Below are positions 1 to 9,661 of a stretch of 64,000 nt of DNA, piece by piece; position 1 is the first letter of the stretch, and each line of letters begins with the position of its first letter. Position numbers and translations under genes: made by a program. The notes under the pieces are model-generated. The model had not been told where the DNA came from and ran no database searches. It saw nothing but the letters and a program-made list of their open reading frames with translations. The stretch covers positions 87,053 through 151,052 of the forward strand of contig WNNJ02000348.1 in assembly GCA_012934845.2 (NCBI GenBank), given 5' to 3'. The DNA is from Pomphorhynchus laevis. Its lineage: Eukaryota > Acanthocephala > Palaeacanthocephala > Echinorhynchida > Pomphorhynchidae.

Positions 1-149
1 AGTTACAAGATAGAATTCAAAGTTTTAGCTACTTTATTAAACAAATAATATACTACAATTAAATAATATGCGAATATGCAAACGTACCATTCTTTATCTT
101 TATATTTACATTTTAGCTTTTTCTCATTTTAAAGTTCTATTGATAAACT

Positions 150-461
150 TCAATTTCCAGTCTCTGCATTAATATAGTTGAGTACAAAAAATACGTACAA
201 CATTTTAGCAGGTGTATCTGTGAATTTGTTATTAGAAAATAATGAGCTGGAAGGTGACCAGAATTGATTAGCAGAAATCGGTTGTTTGGAGATATGCGGC
301 GTGCTTTGCTGAAATCGTAGATTTGTGTCGGCAATCGACGATGGACAAGCTATTACTGGGCTTATGTGCATCATTGAAAAGTCGTGAAATATAGTCGGTG
401 TTCTTTGAGTAGTTTGATAGATTTTTGATTTGTTGTTGACAACTGTATTAGTTTCAAATTC
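150..461 (-). CDS. putative 3'-terminal exon of an unrecognised host gene
   Basis: On the minus strand a good acceptor (AT-rich tract then TTTAG at 462-466) is followed by 103 open codons and a TGA at 150-152. The reading frame begins EFETNTVV and is rich in Ser, Asn, Thr and Gln, with a low-complexity look (for example SSSLFSNNKF). No domain is recognised. The open frame runs unbroken from the splice site to the stop in otherwise stop-dense DNA, which is the main support. Upstream exons were not found; 462-930 is AT-rich and shows none. It could also be a chance ORF. Confidence 0.35.
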   Translation of the reverse strand, partial: EFETNTVVNNKSKIYQTTQRTPTIFHDFSMMHISPVIACPSSIADTNLRFQQSTPHISKQPISANQFWSPSSSLFSNNKFTDTPAKMLYVFFVLNYINAETGN

Positions 462-929
462 CTAAATCAAAAATTAAATTAATAGAACATAAATTGATGG
501 TAAATGAAGGTGTTTCAACAACCAATTTTTAATAACAAACTGCTATCATTTGCAAAATATGACAGCAGTTTTATTTGAGCATTTAAAACATTCTAAAAAA
601 TCAATTGAACAGTAAATTTCTTCCAAAAGATAACAGCAGTTATATATTAAGCATTTAAACATTTAAATTATAAACTCTCAAAAAAGTGAACAGTTCATTT
701 CTTCTATTCGGAAAAAAAGTGTTTATACACTTTTTAGTAAATTATTGTAATGATATATTGCGATCTATTATATTTCAATCTATTTTATGGCTGGTGAAAC
801 CAACCAGCCATAAACGAAACGTGGATAAATTAAAACGAACATTAGATAAATATTAATCAACTAAGAAATCATTAAAAGTGACGACTTTATTTAAAAACAA
901 CATCATTTCTAATAATTAATTTCTATGTG
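462..929. other. AT-rich stretch, nothing seen
   Basis: No splice-supported exon, no RNA gene and no clear repeat boundary. A short near-repeat (gacagcagtt / aacagcagtt) occurs around 560-635. Confidence 0.5.
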
Positions 930-1130
930 AATATTTTTGCATGAGCATTCATGCATACCATATAATATAATACATTAAATAATGAAATTTTAAGAATTGC
1001 AACAATATGTAATGATATTGGCTTTCTTCAAAATCATTTAAATAATTTAATAGATACATATTTTAAACTAGGTTACTATAAAAATAACATCAAGCAGAAA
1101 ATAGTAAAATATATAAATCAACACAATAAT
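930..1130 (+). mobile_element. Penelope-like element coding scrap
   Basis: This segment is almost identical to 28790-28990, where the frame reads LRIATICNDIDFLQNHLNN and then a tract ending TYFKLGYYKNN. That pattern (short helix, 'L..N....GY....I...I') is typical of the region downstream of the RT in Penelope-like elements. A third copy lies at 4020-4155 on the minus strand. All are short, 5'-truncated and broken. The piece runs into the start of a repeat A copy near 1165. Confidence 0.45.
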
Positions 1131-1164
1131 ATAAAGAATAAATTTAAACTCTTAAGTGGCAAAT

Positions 1165-1480
1165 TTTTATGGATGGATAATAAATATTATACTTTGTATT
1201 AGAAAAAGATTCTATACAATCAAATTTCATCATATAAAATATAATACATTAAAATTATTTAAAGGTAGGATACATCTATATTTATACAATTCATAAAAAT
1301 TGATTTTATTTTAAATTTAATTTCTTATTGGTATATATTGAATGGATAATAAATAATATACTTTGTAGTAGAATACGGTACACTATATAATCAAATTTAA
1401 TCAGAGGAAATACGTCATTAGCATGTATTTGGCTCCTCAGCTATCTTGGGTATTGAATAAGCAATGATGTTACATAAAAA
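1165..1480 (+). repeat. repeat A, partial copies (left end and core)
   Basis: Contains the repeat A left-end sequence (gatggataataaatattata, then again from 1342) and the first half of the core with the aaatacgt...tgtattt hairpin at about 1409-1435. The copy decays after 1470. See the near full-length copy at 4167-4558 for a description of the family. Confidence 0.5.
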
Positions 1481-1720
1481 TCATTTATTTTATAAAAATT
1501 AATTTTATTTAATTCCTTATGAATTTTTATACTCCATAATAAAGTATTTTCGTCTACAAAATTTAGATGCATTTCATATTGTTGTTTTATGTCTTAAAAT
1601 AATGAGCAATGACGTTAATTAGAAATTATTTAATTTTTTTTAATATATTAATAAGTGAATTTAATTTCAAACTTAAAGTGAATTTATTAAAAACTTAATT
1701 AACTGTCAAATGTAATATAT

Positions 1721-1830
1721 TTTGGACGGATAGTAAATAATATACTCTGTGCTATAATAAGAAATTACGCTAGATAATTACATCTGAGGAAATACATCAC
1801 TGACATGGATTTGGCCCGCTGATATATTAG
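1721..1830 (+). repeat. repeat A, partial copy
   Basis: Matches the left end (ggatagtaaataatatactc) and first half of the core (gaggaaatacatcac...tttggcccgctg), then stops. Divergent from the other copies. Confidence 0.5.
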
Positions 1831-1936
1831 ATCGAAATATAGAAACTAAATAAATTCACAAATACTTGCTAATTTTTTTTAAATTATAACTAAGCTAATT
1901 ATAATTATATCATGGAGAATTGCTTTTAAGTCAAAT

Positions 1937-2180
1937 GCAACTTTTTTATTGCTAACAATCCATGAGAATACAGAAGACTTTATTTATTATTATTAGATAT
2001 CTCGACTGTACTCAGCAGTCCTCTCAAACTTTTGTTACATAAGAATACTTAAACTTTTGTGACAAACGTTTGAAAGATAATAACATACAATTGAAAAGGA
2101 CTGCAGAATACAGTCAAAATATCTAATAATAAGTTAAGTCTTTTGAATTCTCGGGGATGGTTAGCGATAAAAATTATTAT
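1937..2180. repeat. long imperfect palindrome (foldback or MITE-like element)
   Basis: The left arm (about 1937-2045) is the approximate reverse complement of the right arm (about 2072-2180). For example attgctaacaatccatgaga pairs with the complement of ggggatggttagcgataa, and the tract tattattagatat...gactgta recurs inverted. The pairing continues inward to a central loop of about 20 bases. No coding capacity. Consistent with a foldback element or a MITE; no target duplication was identified. Confidence 0.6.
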
Positions 2181-2401
2181 AATTAGTTATAATTATAAAA
2201 TTATAAGTACATATTCATTTTTTAAATTAATTTATAGTTCAAAATATGTAGCTTCAATTGCGTGATCTTATTTATTGTATTTAGGACTTCTTTCATCTTC
2301 CCTGTCAGTATATGCTTTAATGTTTTAATGTTTTATAGTGCAAAAGATATAGTTTATGTTGAACGATCTGAATATTTATCTTAAAATAAAACATTTAAAA
2401 T

Positions 2402-2600
2402 TTGCAAGAAAATTTCCCATTGGATCACACATTAAAGATATACACATCACACATTAAAGATATACACATCACACATTAAAGATATACCATCACACATTAG
2501 AAATATATTATTGAATATCTCAACTCCGAATCTGATAATATCTCGATTTTGCGGATTTCTATGTGAAGTCGAAGTTTTTTTGCAAGAAAATTTCCCATTG
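2402..2600. repeat. short insertion with 22-bp tandem units, bounded by a 21-bp direct repeat
   Basis: Three to four 22-bp units (atcacacattaaagatatac plus two bases) at about 2423-2505 are followed by a unique tail (TCTCAACTCCGAATCTGATA onward, to about 2579). A perfect 21-bp direct repeat beginning ttgcaagaaaatttcccatt flanks the whole at 2402-2422 and 2580-2600, which looks like a target-site duplication. The same unit-plus-tail occurs at 4562-4733. Read on the minus strand it has an A-run, a body and a tandem-repeat tail, as some SINE-like elements do. Confidence 0.5.
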
Positions 2601-2674
2601 CATTTAACTCCCATTGCATTTTTCCCATTTGCATGTATACCTTTATCTCCGTTTTGGATAATGTTTGTATATGA

Positions 2675-3340
2675 ATCAAATCAGCTAACTGAGTCTATGT
2701 ATTAAATATAATTATTATATCAAATACTACAGCGTTATATTACTACACAGCATTCTGATGACTATGTGTGTAACATAGAGTAGTAGCGGACGAAACAATA
2801 CCAATATGTCAGGCTAGAATATGTTAAGTTGTGAGTCAATGTGTATGAATTTGAAATGAATGTAGGAATGATACCGTATCTGGTTTATGATGCGAAATCA
2901 TCTTTGTGATTTAGCAAAATTGATGAAAGAAACAAAATAATCTATCAATGGATCACCAGCAACGATTCAATTATCATCCGATCTCATTAGTGTTTAATAT
3001 ATTAAAGAATGCATCTTGGAAAATACGGTTTCATAAATTCATTACATTGAAGGTTTCATATATTGAAGAACTCCTATCTGTATTGAAAGATTAGTCTAGT
3101 CAATTCCACCGATCGAAATAACTAATCAAATCAGTCTACGTGTTTAATATAATTAAATAATAAACAAAGCATAACAATACTAAATCAAAATTTAATAATT
3201 AAATAATAAAATTAATAATTGTTTTTAGATTTTCTATAATTTAAATCAAGTTAAAATAAAAAATTGAAATATAAAATAAACGTCATTTTTATGAATTGAC
3301 TAATAAATAACAGACGTTGTATCAGAATAAGATAATAAAA
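2675..3340 (-). repeat. repeat A fragments and AT-rich DNA
   Basis: The minus-strand right end of repeat A (aatcaaatcagctaactgag) is at about 2677. A longer 3' part lies at about 3124-3332, including tacgtgtttaatataatta and ttatgaattgactaataa...acagacgttgtatcagaata. Between them, 2740-3120, nothing is recognised. Confidence 0.45.
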
Positions 3341-3354
3341 CTATTACGTGCTAT

Positions 3355-3525
3355 TTAATAATCGTCTCTCTTTTTTGCGTCTAATAAATGAAAGACTTGC
3401 TTATAAACTAACAAAGATGCTGATATAGCTAACAAAGCTGCTGGTATTCTTAAATTTGTGTAATAAGATTTTGTAAACGTCAATAATGTTAATATTGACG
3501 TTCCATAATTGGTGTTTAATTGCAT
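3355..3525 (-). CDS. small ORF, 56 residues, possible membrane protein
   Basis: ATG at 3523-3525 (minus), TAA at 3355-3357, with an in-frame stop shortly upstream of the ATG. The product starts MQLNTNYG, has a hydrophobic stretch of about 20 residues (IPAALLAISASLLVYKQVF) and ends in a charged tail LLDAKKRDDY. This is the shape of a small single-pass membrane protein. It lies just outside a repeat A fragment. I do not recognise a family. Length alone gives little support, so it may be chance or one exon of a larger gene. Confidence 0.25.
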   Translation of the reverse strand: MQLNTNYGTSILTLLTFTKSYYTNLRIPAALLAISASLLVYKQVFHLLDAKKRDDY

Positions 3526-3819
3526 AGAATGTAATTGAATATAATTATATAGTTATATAATTAAATAATACTTTTAGATCGATTTATTATATCATAGTAG
3601 CCTCTCTGACAGCGACTACATTATGTACAAATATACAAGTTTTAGAGTACTTGATTTTTCCTGGACATAATTTAACTATAAATATATAGCTTTTCAACAT
3701 TAATAATAAAGTTGAAATTGAGTTGTTTATACGTATTGGATAATATATCATTTTATGTAATAAATAAATAAAAAGATTATAATCAAAATAAAGCGATTGC
3801 GTTATCAATCGCTTTATTC

Positions 3820-4019
3820 AGTTCCTCCTTTTAGAATAAGGATTATACGTAATTAGGAGGAACTGCTATGCTATCAGGTTTCGGCCCCTAACTCTTCTAC
3901 CCAACATAGCAGCAGGGCCAAATACATGCTAATGATGTATTTCCTCTGAAATAACTATCTAGTATTTTATTCTAATACAAAGTATATTATTTATTATCCA
4001 TCCATAAAAATTTGCCACT
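3820..4019 (-). repeat. repeat A core copy
   Basis: Minus-strand copy with a well-kept core. On that strand, a GGCCC tract (plus 3915-3919) and CTGCTATG (plus 3905-3912) are followed by GGGGCC (plus 3883-3888) and CATAGCAG (plus 3863-3870), giving two interleaved stems. The left end (ggataataaataatatactt) is at about 3985-4015 and abuts a Penelope-like scrap. Confidence 0.6.
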
Positions 4020-4155
4020 TAAGAGTTTAAATTTATTCTTTATATTAGTTGTGTTGATTTATATATTTTACTATTTTCTGCTTGATGTTATTTTTATAGT
4101 AACCTAGTTTAAAATATGTATCTATTAAATTATTTAAATGACTTTGAAGAAAGAC
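4020..4155 (-). mobile_element. Penelope-like element coding scrap
   Basis: Reverse-complement copy of the segments at 930-1130 and 28790-28990. It is placed directly upstream, on its own strand, of a repeat A core, the same order as at 1080-1200. Broken. Confidence 0.45.
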
Positions 4156-4166
4156 AATATTATTAA

Positions 4167-4558
4167 TCAAATCAGCTAACTGAGTCTACGTATTTAATAT
4201 AATTATAAACTATTCAAAACATAATAATGCTAAATCAAAAAGTAATAATTAAATAATAAAATAAATAATTGTTTTAAGATTTTTCATAATTTATACCAAG
4301 TTAAAATAAAAAATTGGAATTTAAAAATAAACGTCATTATTATGAATTGACTAAGAAATAGCATACGATGTATCAGAATAAAGATTAAAGGTCATTAGGA
4401 GGAACTGCTATGCTATCCGGTTTCGGACCGTACTTCCTCGACCCAAAATAGCAGCGGGGCCAAATACGTGCTAAGGACGTATTTCCTTGGATTAAATTTG
4501 ATTATATAGTATATTATTTTAATACAAAGTATATTACTTATTATCCATCCATAAAAAC
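4167..4558 (-). repeat. repeat A, near full-length copy (~390 bp)
   Basis: This is the most complete copy. On the minus strand it begins with ggatggataataagtaatat (at 4558), passes through the core with the hairpin aaatacgt...acgtattt and the CTGCTAT/ATAGCAG stem (plus 4448-4454 with 4405-4411), then the block attctgatacatcgtatgct and the AT-rich right half. It ends tacgtagactcagttagctg-atttgatt at about 4167. At least ten more copies or parts are in this window, on both strands. It has no coding capacity, no clear terminal inverted repeats and no obvious poly-A tail. Confidence 0.65.
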
Positions 4559-4561
4559 TTT

Positions 4562-4733
4562 CCATCACACATTAAAGATATACACATCGCACATAGATGA
4601 TATAAACATCACACATTAAAGATATACACATCACACATTAAATAAACACCATCACACATTAGAGATATATTACTAAATATCTCAACTCCGGATCTGATAA
4701 TATCTCGATTTTGCGGATTTCTATGTGAAGTAG
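4562..4733. repeat. second copy of the 22-bp tandem unit plus tail
   Basis: Four or five variant units of catcacacattaaagatata are followed by the tail actccggatctgataatatc...tttctatgtgaagt. Homologous to 2423-2579. No matching flanking duplication is apparent here. 4734-4990 after it is AT-rich upstream sequence of the next gene. Confidence 0.5.
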
Positions 4734-4991
4734 GATTGGGAATTTTTTTGTATTAATCTCTACAGAGAGAGCAATTCGCCAATTTAAAATAATGATCAAT
4801 GTTCTACGAAGTTCAAAACGTTGCCGACTGTGTTATGCAAATTAATCGAAATTTTGCACAATGAACATGCTATTTTAGTGACAGAGTTATTAGTTTTCGG
4901 AATGCATGCAGAATATTTTAAAAGCAACTTTACTGCTTTAAACTTTGTCAACGCTGCAGCTTCAAAATTTTAATGATAAAAAGCGATTAAC

Positions 4992-6215
4992 ATGATTACT
5001 GATACTTCACCAGATAACATGTATTTGAACTATAACTCAAATGATGGTAGTCCAGTTAATACATCAAAGGTGAACATATTGAAGAAGAGAATCAAATTAA
5101 TAAAGCCGCTTCCTTTTATAGAGGAAACCTTATCTCAAAATCGGTTAACCGATTCGGTTTCATCGCTAAATCGCTTTCGAACTAGTAAGCAAATTCACAG
5201 ATCTACATTGCATAACACTGAAAATGTTGACCCATTAACACCAGTGAAGGATAAGCCAGAATACGAGTCTAGTATTACTGTTAAAACGTCAAAACTGATT
5301 CAGAAAGCTAACGATGATAGCACCGTTAGCGATGGTAATAGCATCATTAATGTACATTCTAGACGGGAATTTCCGTGCATTGGGTGGAAGAGTGCACTGG
5401 AAAAAGCATCATCGACTTGTAAGAATATACGAGATAATATAGACATGGAGTCATTTGCAAAATTTCCACAAAATTCTCAAGATAAAGAAATAAATTACCT
5501 ACGCTCGACTTTTAACGAAACCAACAGCTTAACAAAATGTGATAACGGTTTAAAGGGAATTAACGCTTTATGTTCAAAAGATACAAAAACTTTTCCGTTT
5601 TTTAATATACCCAATTTGTATAGATTATGCATGGGCATTTCAAATCAATTTAACCTTCAAGCGCCGACGTTGGAGTTCGCTGAATTTATTATGCGTATTG
5701 CTGAAGAGTTCTGTCGTAATTTAGTAGAGGATATCATATTATCCGCCTATTTAAGAAACAAATTAATTAACGATGAATTATTTACGGAAGACAGTAATCT
5801 CAAAAGACAGATCAAATATTTGAACAATATTAAAAGATGTCAACTAGAAGAATCAACCAAAGAACATTCTGAGCCAAGTGATGAAAGCGGAAGTTGTGAA
5901 GCAGGTAAAGAAAGCGATGACTCGGAATATGAAGGCGATAGTGAATATGAATTAACAGAAATTGAGTTACGCCAATTAGAGGATTTAAACAAAGCCGCAC
6001 TAGAGGCTATTGGTAATAGGAGACATAAAGCAAACAGTAGCAACATTAATCAGCTAACACATCTGAAAAAGTTGAAACCCAAACTTACTATCGGCATGAA
6101 GGACATTATAAGATCATTGGAAAATAGGAATTTTCCAAATAAATCAGTTATATTGCAATATGGGTACGAAGGCATGTTTGACAAATTTAAGCCATCATCA
6201 CAAAAACCGACCTAA
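4992..6215 (+). CDS. TAF4-like TFIID subunit (divergent, intronless)
   Basis: A 407-residue open frame without introns. Residues 1-200 are Ser/Thr/Asn-rich and low-complexity. Residues about 205-258 form three helices (NLYRLCMGISNQF, then EFIMRIAEEFCRNLVEDI), as expected of the H2A-like histone fold of TAF4 that pairs with TAF12. Next come LKRQIKYLNNIKR (270-282) and an acidic stretch rich in D, E and S (287-320). A block ELRQLEDLNKAALEAIGNRR (325-344) resembles the conserved 'LAAIGPRKK' region of TAF4, and a last helix MKDIIRSLENR (369-379) resembles its 'LRDLIFCLEXE' end. Known role of the family: core scaffold subunit of TFIID in the nucleus. The assignment rests on motif order, not an alignment; TAF12 or another histone-fold protein is the alternative. 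An AATAAA lies 47 bases after the stop. A single-exon copy in an intron-rich genome may be a retrocopy. Confidence 0.5.
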   Translation: MITDTSPDNMYLNYNSNDGSPVNTSKVNILKKRIKLIKPLPFIEETLSQNRLTDSVSSLNRFRTSKQIHRSTLHNTENVDPLTPVKDKPEYESSITVKTSKLIQKANDDSTVSDGNSIINVHSRREFPCIGWKSALEKASSTCKNIRDNIDMESFAKFPQNSQDKEINYLRSTFNETNSLTKCDNGLKGINALCSKDTKTFPFFNIPNLYRLCMGISNQFNLQAPTLEFAEFIMRIAEEFCRNLVEDIILSAYLRNKLINDELFTEDSNLKRQIKYLNNIKRCQLEESTKEHSEPSDESGSCEAGKESDDSEYEGDSEYELTEIELRQLEDLNKAALEAIGNRRHKANSSNINQLTHLKKLKPKLTIGMKDIIRSLENRNFPNKSVILQYGYEGMFDKFKPSSQKPT

Positions 6216-6261
6216 AGTCAATTCTGTTAAATTATGAATGTTAATAATGTTAATTTTGTTA

Positions 6262-6267
6262 AATAAA
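6262..6267 (+). terminator. polyadenylation signal of the TAF4-like gene
   Basis: AATAAA 47 bases downstream of the TAA stop, on the coding strand and in the expected position. Confidence 0.5.
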
Positions 6268-6920
6268 TCAGTACTTGAAGAAATATACTCATTGTTTATG
6301 ACTGATTAAAATTCGCAACATTTATTTTTAAAATCCGCAACGGGTATTTGACTAATCAACACGATTTAGTCAGAAAACGGTAATGATGATGACTACCGTC
6401 GAAACGCTACAAAATATACAAATAGACAAATATATAAATAGCCATTAATAACATTTAGGTATTAACTTCCTTAATACCTAAAATTGCTAAATTGATTAAA
6501 AAAGTATAAATTTAAATTTATATAAAAGTATTTAAGCATGAAGGTTATTGAATTGTAGTGATTAGGCTTATAATTTAATTTAACATCATTTTTTAAAATT
6601 TTTAGTAATGATAAATTGTTCGTATAATATTCGTTAAAACAAATGGTATCATGAAATTAAATAATGAAATTAAAATATTTGTATATTATTATTTCAGTCA
6701 AAGATATACTGTACATTATATTTTAATATACTATTTATGATTTTAATTTATACTGATACGCAAATTTACCCTAACGCAAGAATTTTGATCCTTTACCGTG
6801 CTTTTCAATTGTACTTTATTAAATCAAAATTTTTAAGTCTCAAAAGAATATTAAATATTCATATTTTATATTTAAGAATATAGGTATAATTGTATATTTA
6901 AGAATATACAATTGTAAAGC
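6268..6920. other. AT-rich stretch, nothing seen
   Basis: No exon, RNA or repeat recognised. A short local duplication (tatatttaagaatata) lies at 6866-6907. Confidence 0.5.
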
Positions 6921-6934
6921 CCCGTTAGGAGAAA

Positions 6935-7000
6935 GAAATTTATTTTGAGTGGCAAATGCAAGCGAACGGCTCGTTTGCAAGTCAACTAAGAATAAACTGA
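6935..7000 (-). mobile_element. solo 3' end of a CR1/L2-like LINE relative
   Basis: The block aaatttattttgagtggcaaatgc matches the 3' ends of the L2-like LINEs at 20040, 40410 and 52370. The adjacent stem differs in sequence but is still a stem: GCAAGCGA (6958-6965) pairs with TCGTTTGC (6971-6978), against GCGTGC/GCACGC in the others. It looks like a heavily 5'-truncated insertion of a sister family. 7011-7470 beyond it is AT-rich with nothing recognised. Confidence 0.5.
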
Positions 7001-7475
7001 TAAAAAATAATCCCGCAGACGAATTTTGGGGCCCAATTTTTTTACATTATAATATTTATTCGCACCTACGGTTAAAGTCGAAAGTTCGTGAGTTATAGTT
7101 TGCTCTAGATTGCTCAATCAACTTTTTAAAATATACGTAAGTGTATGTATCAATATTGTCAATTTCGACTTTATATTAATTTTGACGATTTATCACGTTC
7201 AACGTTTTATCATTTCTTTTAATGAACATTTTAGAATGTCGAGGCATTAATTGTAACGATGTGTATTTGAATATTGTGAATTTATAAATTTATCTATAAA
7301 TAATAAATAAATTGTTCATAATAATATATTAACCAATAATATTTATATTTTAAGTATTTACAAAAATAGCCTAATTTTAATATTTGTTAATAATTATTTT
7401 AATATAATTATAGTGAACTTTGTTCACTTATTGTCTTTATTAAAAGCAGCTTCGTTACACACCAAATTCTAAAAG

Positions 7476-7515
7476 CAAATCAGCGAGTCTACGTATTTAA
7501 TATAATTATAAAATT
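7476..7515 (-). repeat. repeat A right-end fragment
   Basis: Short match to the repeat A right end, cagcgagtctacgtatttaa followed by tataatta. Confidence 0.4.
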
Positions 7516-7529
7516 AAAATTAGAATAAA

Positions 7530-7640
7530 AAAATTTAATGATCAACAACAAAAATTTATTGACAAGAAAAAACATAATAAAACACAAGATTCTTCCTGCC
7601 AAAAATTGGTCCGGGTCAGCGCATGTAAGAGCAAACGCTT
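7530..7640 (-). mobile_element. 3'-end relic of an RTE-clade LINE
   Basis: ttgacaagaaaaaacataat...ttggtccgggtc closely resembles 7853-7912, which is the 3' region of the adjacent RTE copy, so a second truncated copy of the same family lies just downstream of the first. Confidence 0.45.
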
Positions 7641-7829
7641 TACACAGACGAGCAAATGATATCATCATTGCTGAAAAGAATATGTTTGGCTTTTGTTCGC
7701 ATTCTCAAAGCCATTGAGGCATATTTTGTTATTTGAATCGACACATCTTGTCTCAGTTGGCTAATGTACACATTGTAGTGTGATCTTCAGGCTCTACATT
7801 TTGCTATGATCCGGAAATAATAAAAATAA

Positions 7830-9590
7830 TAACAAAATCAAAAAATTTCTTGACAAGAAAAAACAGAATAATAAATACGATTTTTCATGTCAATCACTAG
7901 TCCGGATGTCAGATCGTACAGTCAGTGCACGAACCAAACTACTCCAGACATCGCGATCATGGGCGACATACCGGAGTTCTCTTTCAGATAGCCCAAGGCG
8001 GTCTTCGATTAGTTTGGAGATTTGACCTCTACACTAGTATCGAGGATTACCTCAAGGTATATTTCCAGAGAGTACGGCCTGAAATACCCTACGAGGAAAG
8101 CGATACCTAGGCATCCTCAAAACGTGTCCTAGCCACCTCAACTGACTTTCTTCGACGTAGAGAAGCAATGACTTTACTCCGAGTCCATCCCGGATGACCG
8201 AATTCCTAAACATATCTATAAGGCTAAGATCGGCTACACCGCGAAGGAAGTGCCAACCTCATTTCGGTCGACTGTATCCGAGATCTTATATTTTCGGTCA
8301 TAACTAAAAGCTCATGACCATAGGTTACGATAGGAATATAGATTGCGTGGTGAACAAAAAGCTCTGCCCGAAGACTCAACTCCTGCTTCACAACGCATAC
8401 CTGTACTAAGAACGCATTGCTGCGTTAGCTGTACAGATCCGCTTCTCAATATCCCTGATGTTCCTGCCGTCCCTCGAGAACAATACCTCAAGATACTTGA
8501 AATCCTTCACATCAGGAAGAGCCTTTTCCACAATCCGGATTGACATGGACAACTGAATACGAGACGAACACATAGAGACAGTATTGGATGTACTAACCAA
8601 CATGCTTGCTGCTTGGCATTCCATCGTAAATCGATCTAGTAGGTATTGTAAGTCATCAGGACAAGAAGCCAACAAGACAACATCATCTGCAAAAAGCAGA
8701 GATAGTATCCTGATATAAACAAACTAAAAACCGGCATCTGTCAGAGCAGCCCGTCTCGCAGTTTTGTTCATGTAAACAAGAAACAAAACTAAAGACAAAG
8801 AACAACCCTGACGAAGCCCACCGCCTACTAGAAACGATTCAGACTTCCTACCTAGAGCACAAACACAACTCAAAATTTGTTCATACAAAGAAACCACATC
8901 TACCCGAAGATAGTGTGAAACTCCATACTCCCTTAGTACCTACCACAACCTCTCTTGTGGAACTCGGTCGAACGCCTTTTCCGAATCTACAAATTACATG
9001 TAGACTGGTAGAGCGAACTCCCAAGACTGTTCAAGGATAGTTGCGAGAGTAAAGAGCTTATCAGTAGTTCCACGACTGGACGAAATCACCATTGTTTCAC
9101 TTGCAACTGTCCCTCAACTATAGGCCGTATCCTTAATTCAAGAATCCTAGCAAATAGCTCACCAGTTAGGCTATGAAAAGTGAAGCCCCTATAATTGGAA
9201 CACACTCTTCGGTCACTTTTTTTAAAGATCAGTACCACCACCCTAGTTTGTCACTAACTAGTTATCTTGGACGACTTCTATGCAATGTTAAAGATCCGTG
9301 TTAGCCACTTTATGCCTACAACATTGACAGCCTTTAAAGTTTCAGGTCGAATCTCATCTATTTCAGAATACTTGACATTACGAAGTTCTTTAACAACATC
9401 AATGACCTCTTCTAAAGAGATGAGCTATTCCGTTGGTTCTAAATGTTCTACTTCTACAAGAGAAGGCATATTCATCGTATTAAAGATACAATTAAAATGC
9501 TCTTTCCAACAACCAAGAATTTCTTCAATGTCAGTCAGAATTGATACTCTCTTGTCATAGACAGTTTGAGGAGTTTTCAATTATTAGCTA
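7830..9590 (-). mobile_element. RTE-clade non-LTR retrotransposon (LINE), 5'-truncated and decayed
   Basis: On the minus strand the frames carry RT landmarks in the right order: DSEKAFDRVPQERLW (about 8985-8940), GGGLRQGCSLSLVLF (about 8825), LLFADDVVLLAS (about 8690), then DVKDFKYLEVLFSRDGRNIR (8405-8530) and the C-terminal RLGHVLRMPRYRFPRRVFQA block (about 8110) with RDVWSSLVRAL near 7940. These match RTE-clade LINEs. The endonuclease part is absent, so it is truncated near 9590 in the region before the RT core. Several in-frame stops and small shifts show it is old. The tail near 7840 is an aataataac-type repeat, as RTE tails often are. Confidence 0.8.
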
Positions 9591-9661
9591 TACAATTATT
9601 ACAATGAGTTTATAAATGGGTAATCATAACGAAGATCATATTGGTAATATTCTGCAATCCC

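Noticed and set aside
3587-3808. 73-codon minus-strand frame
   Set aside because: Composition is that of AT-rich noncoding DNA, with no motif and no splice support.
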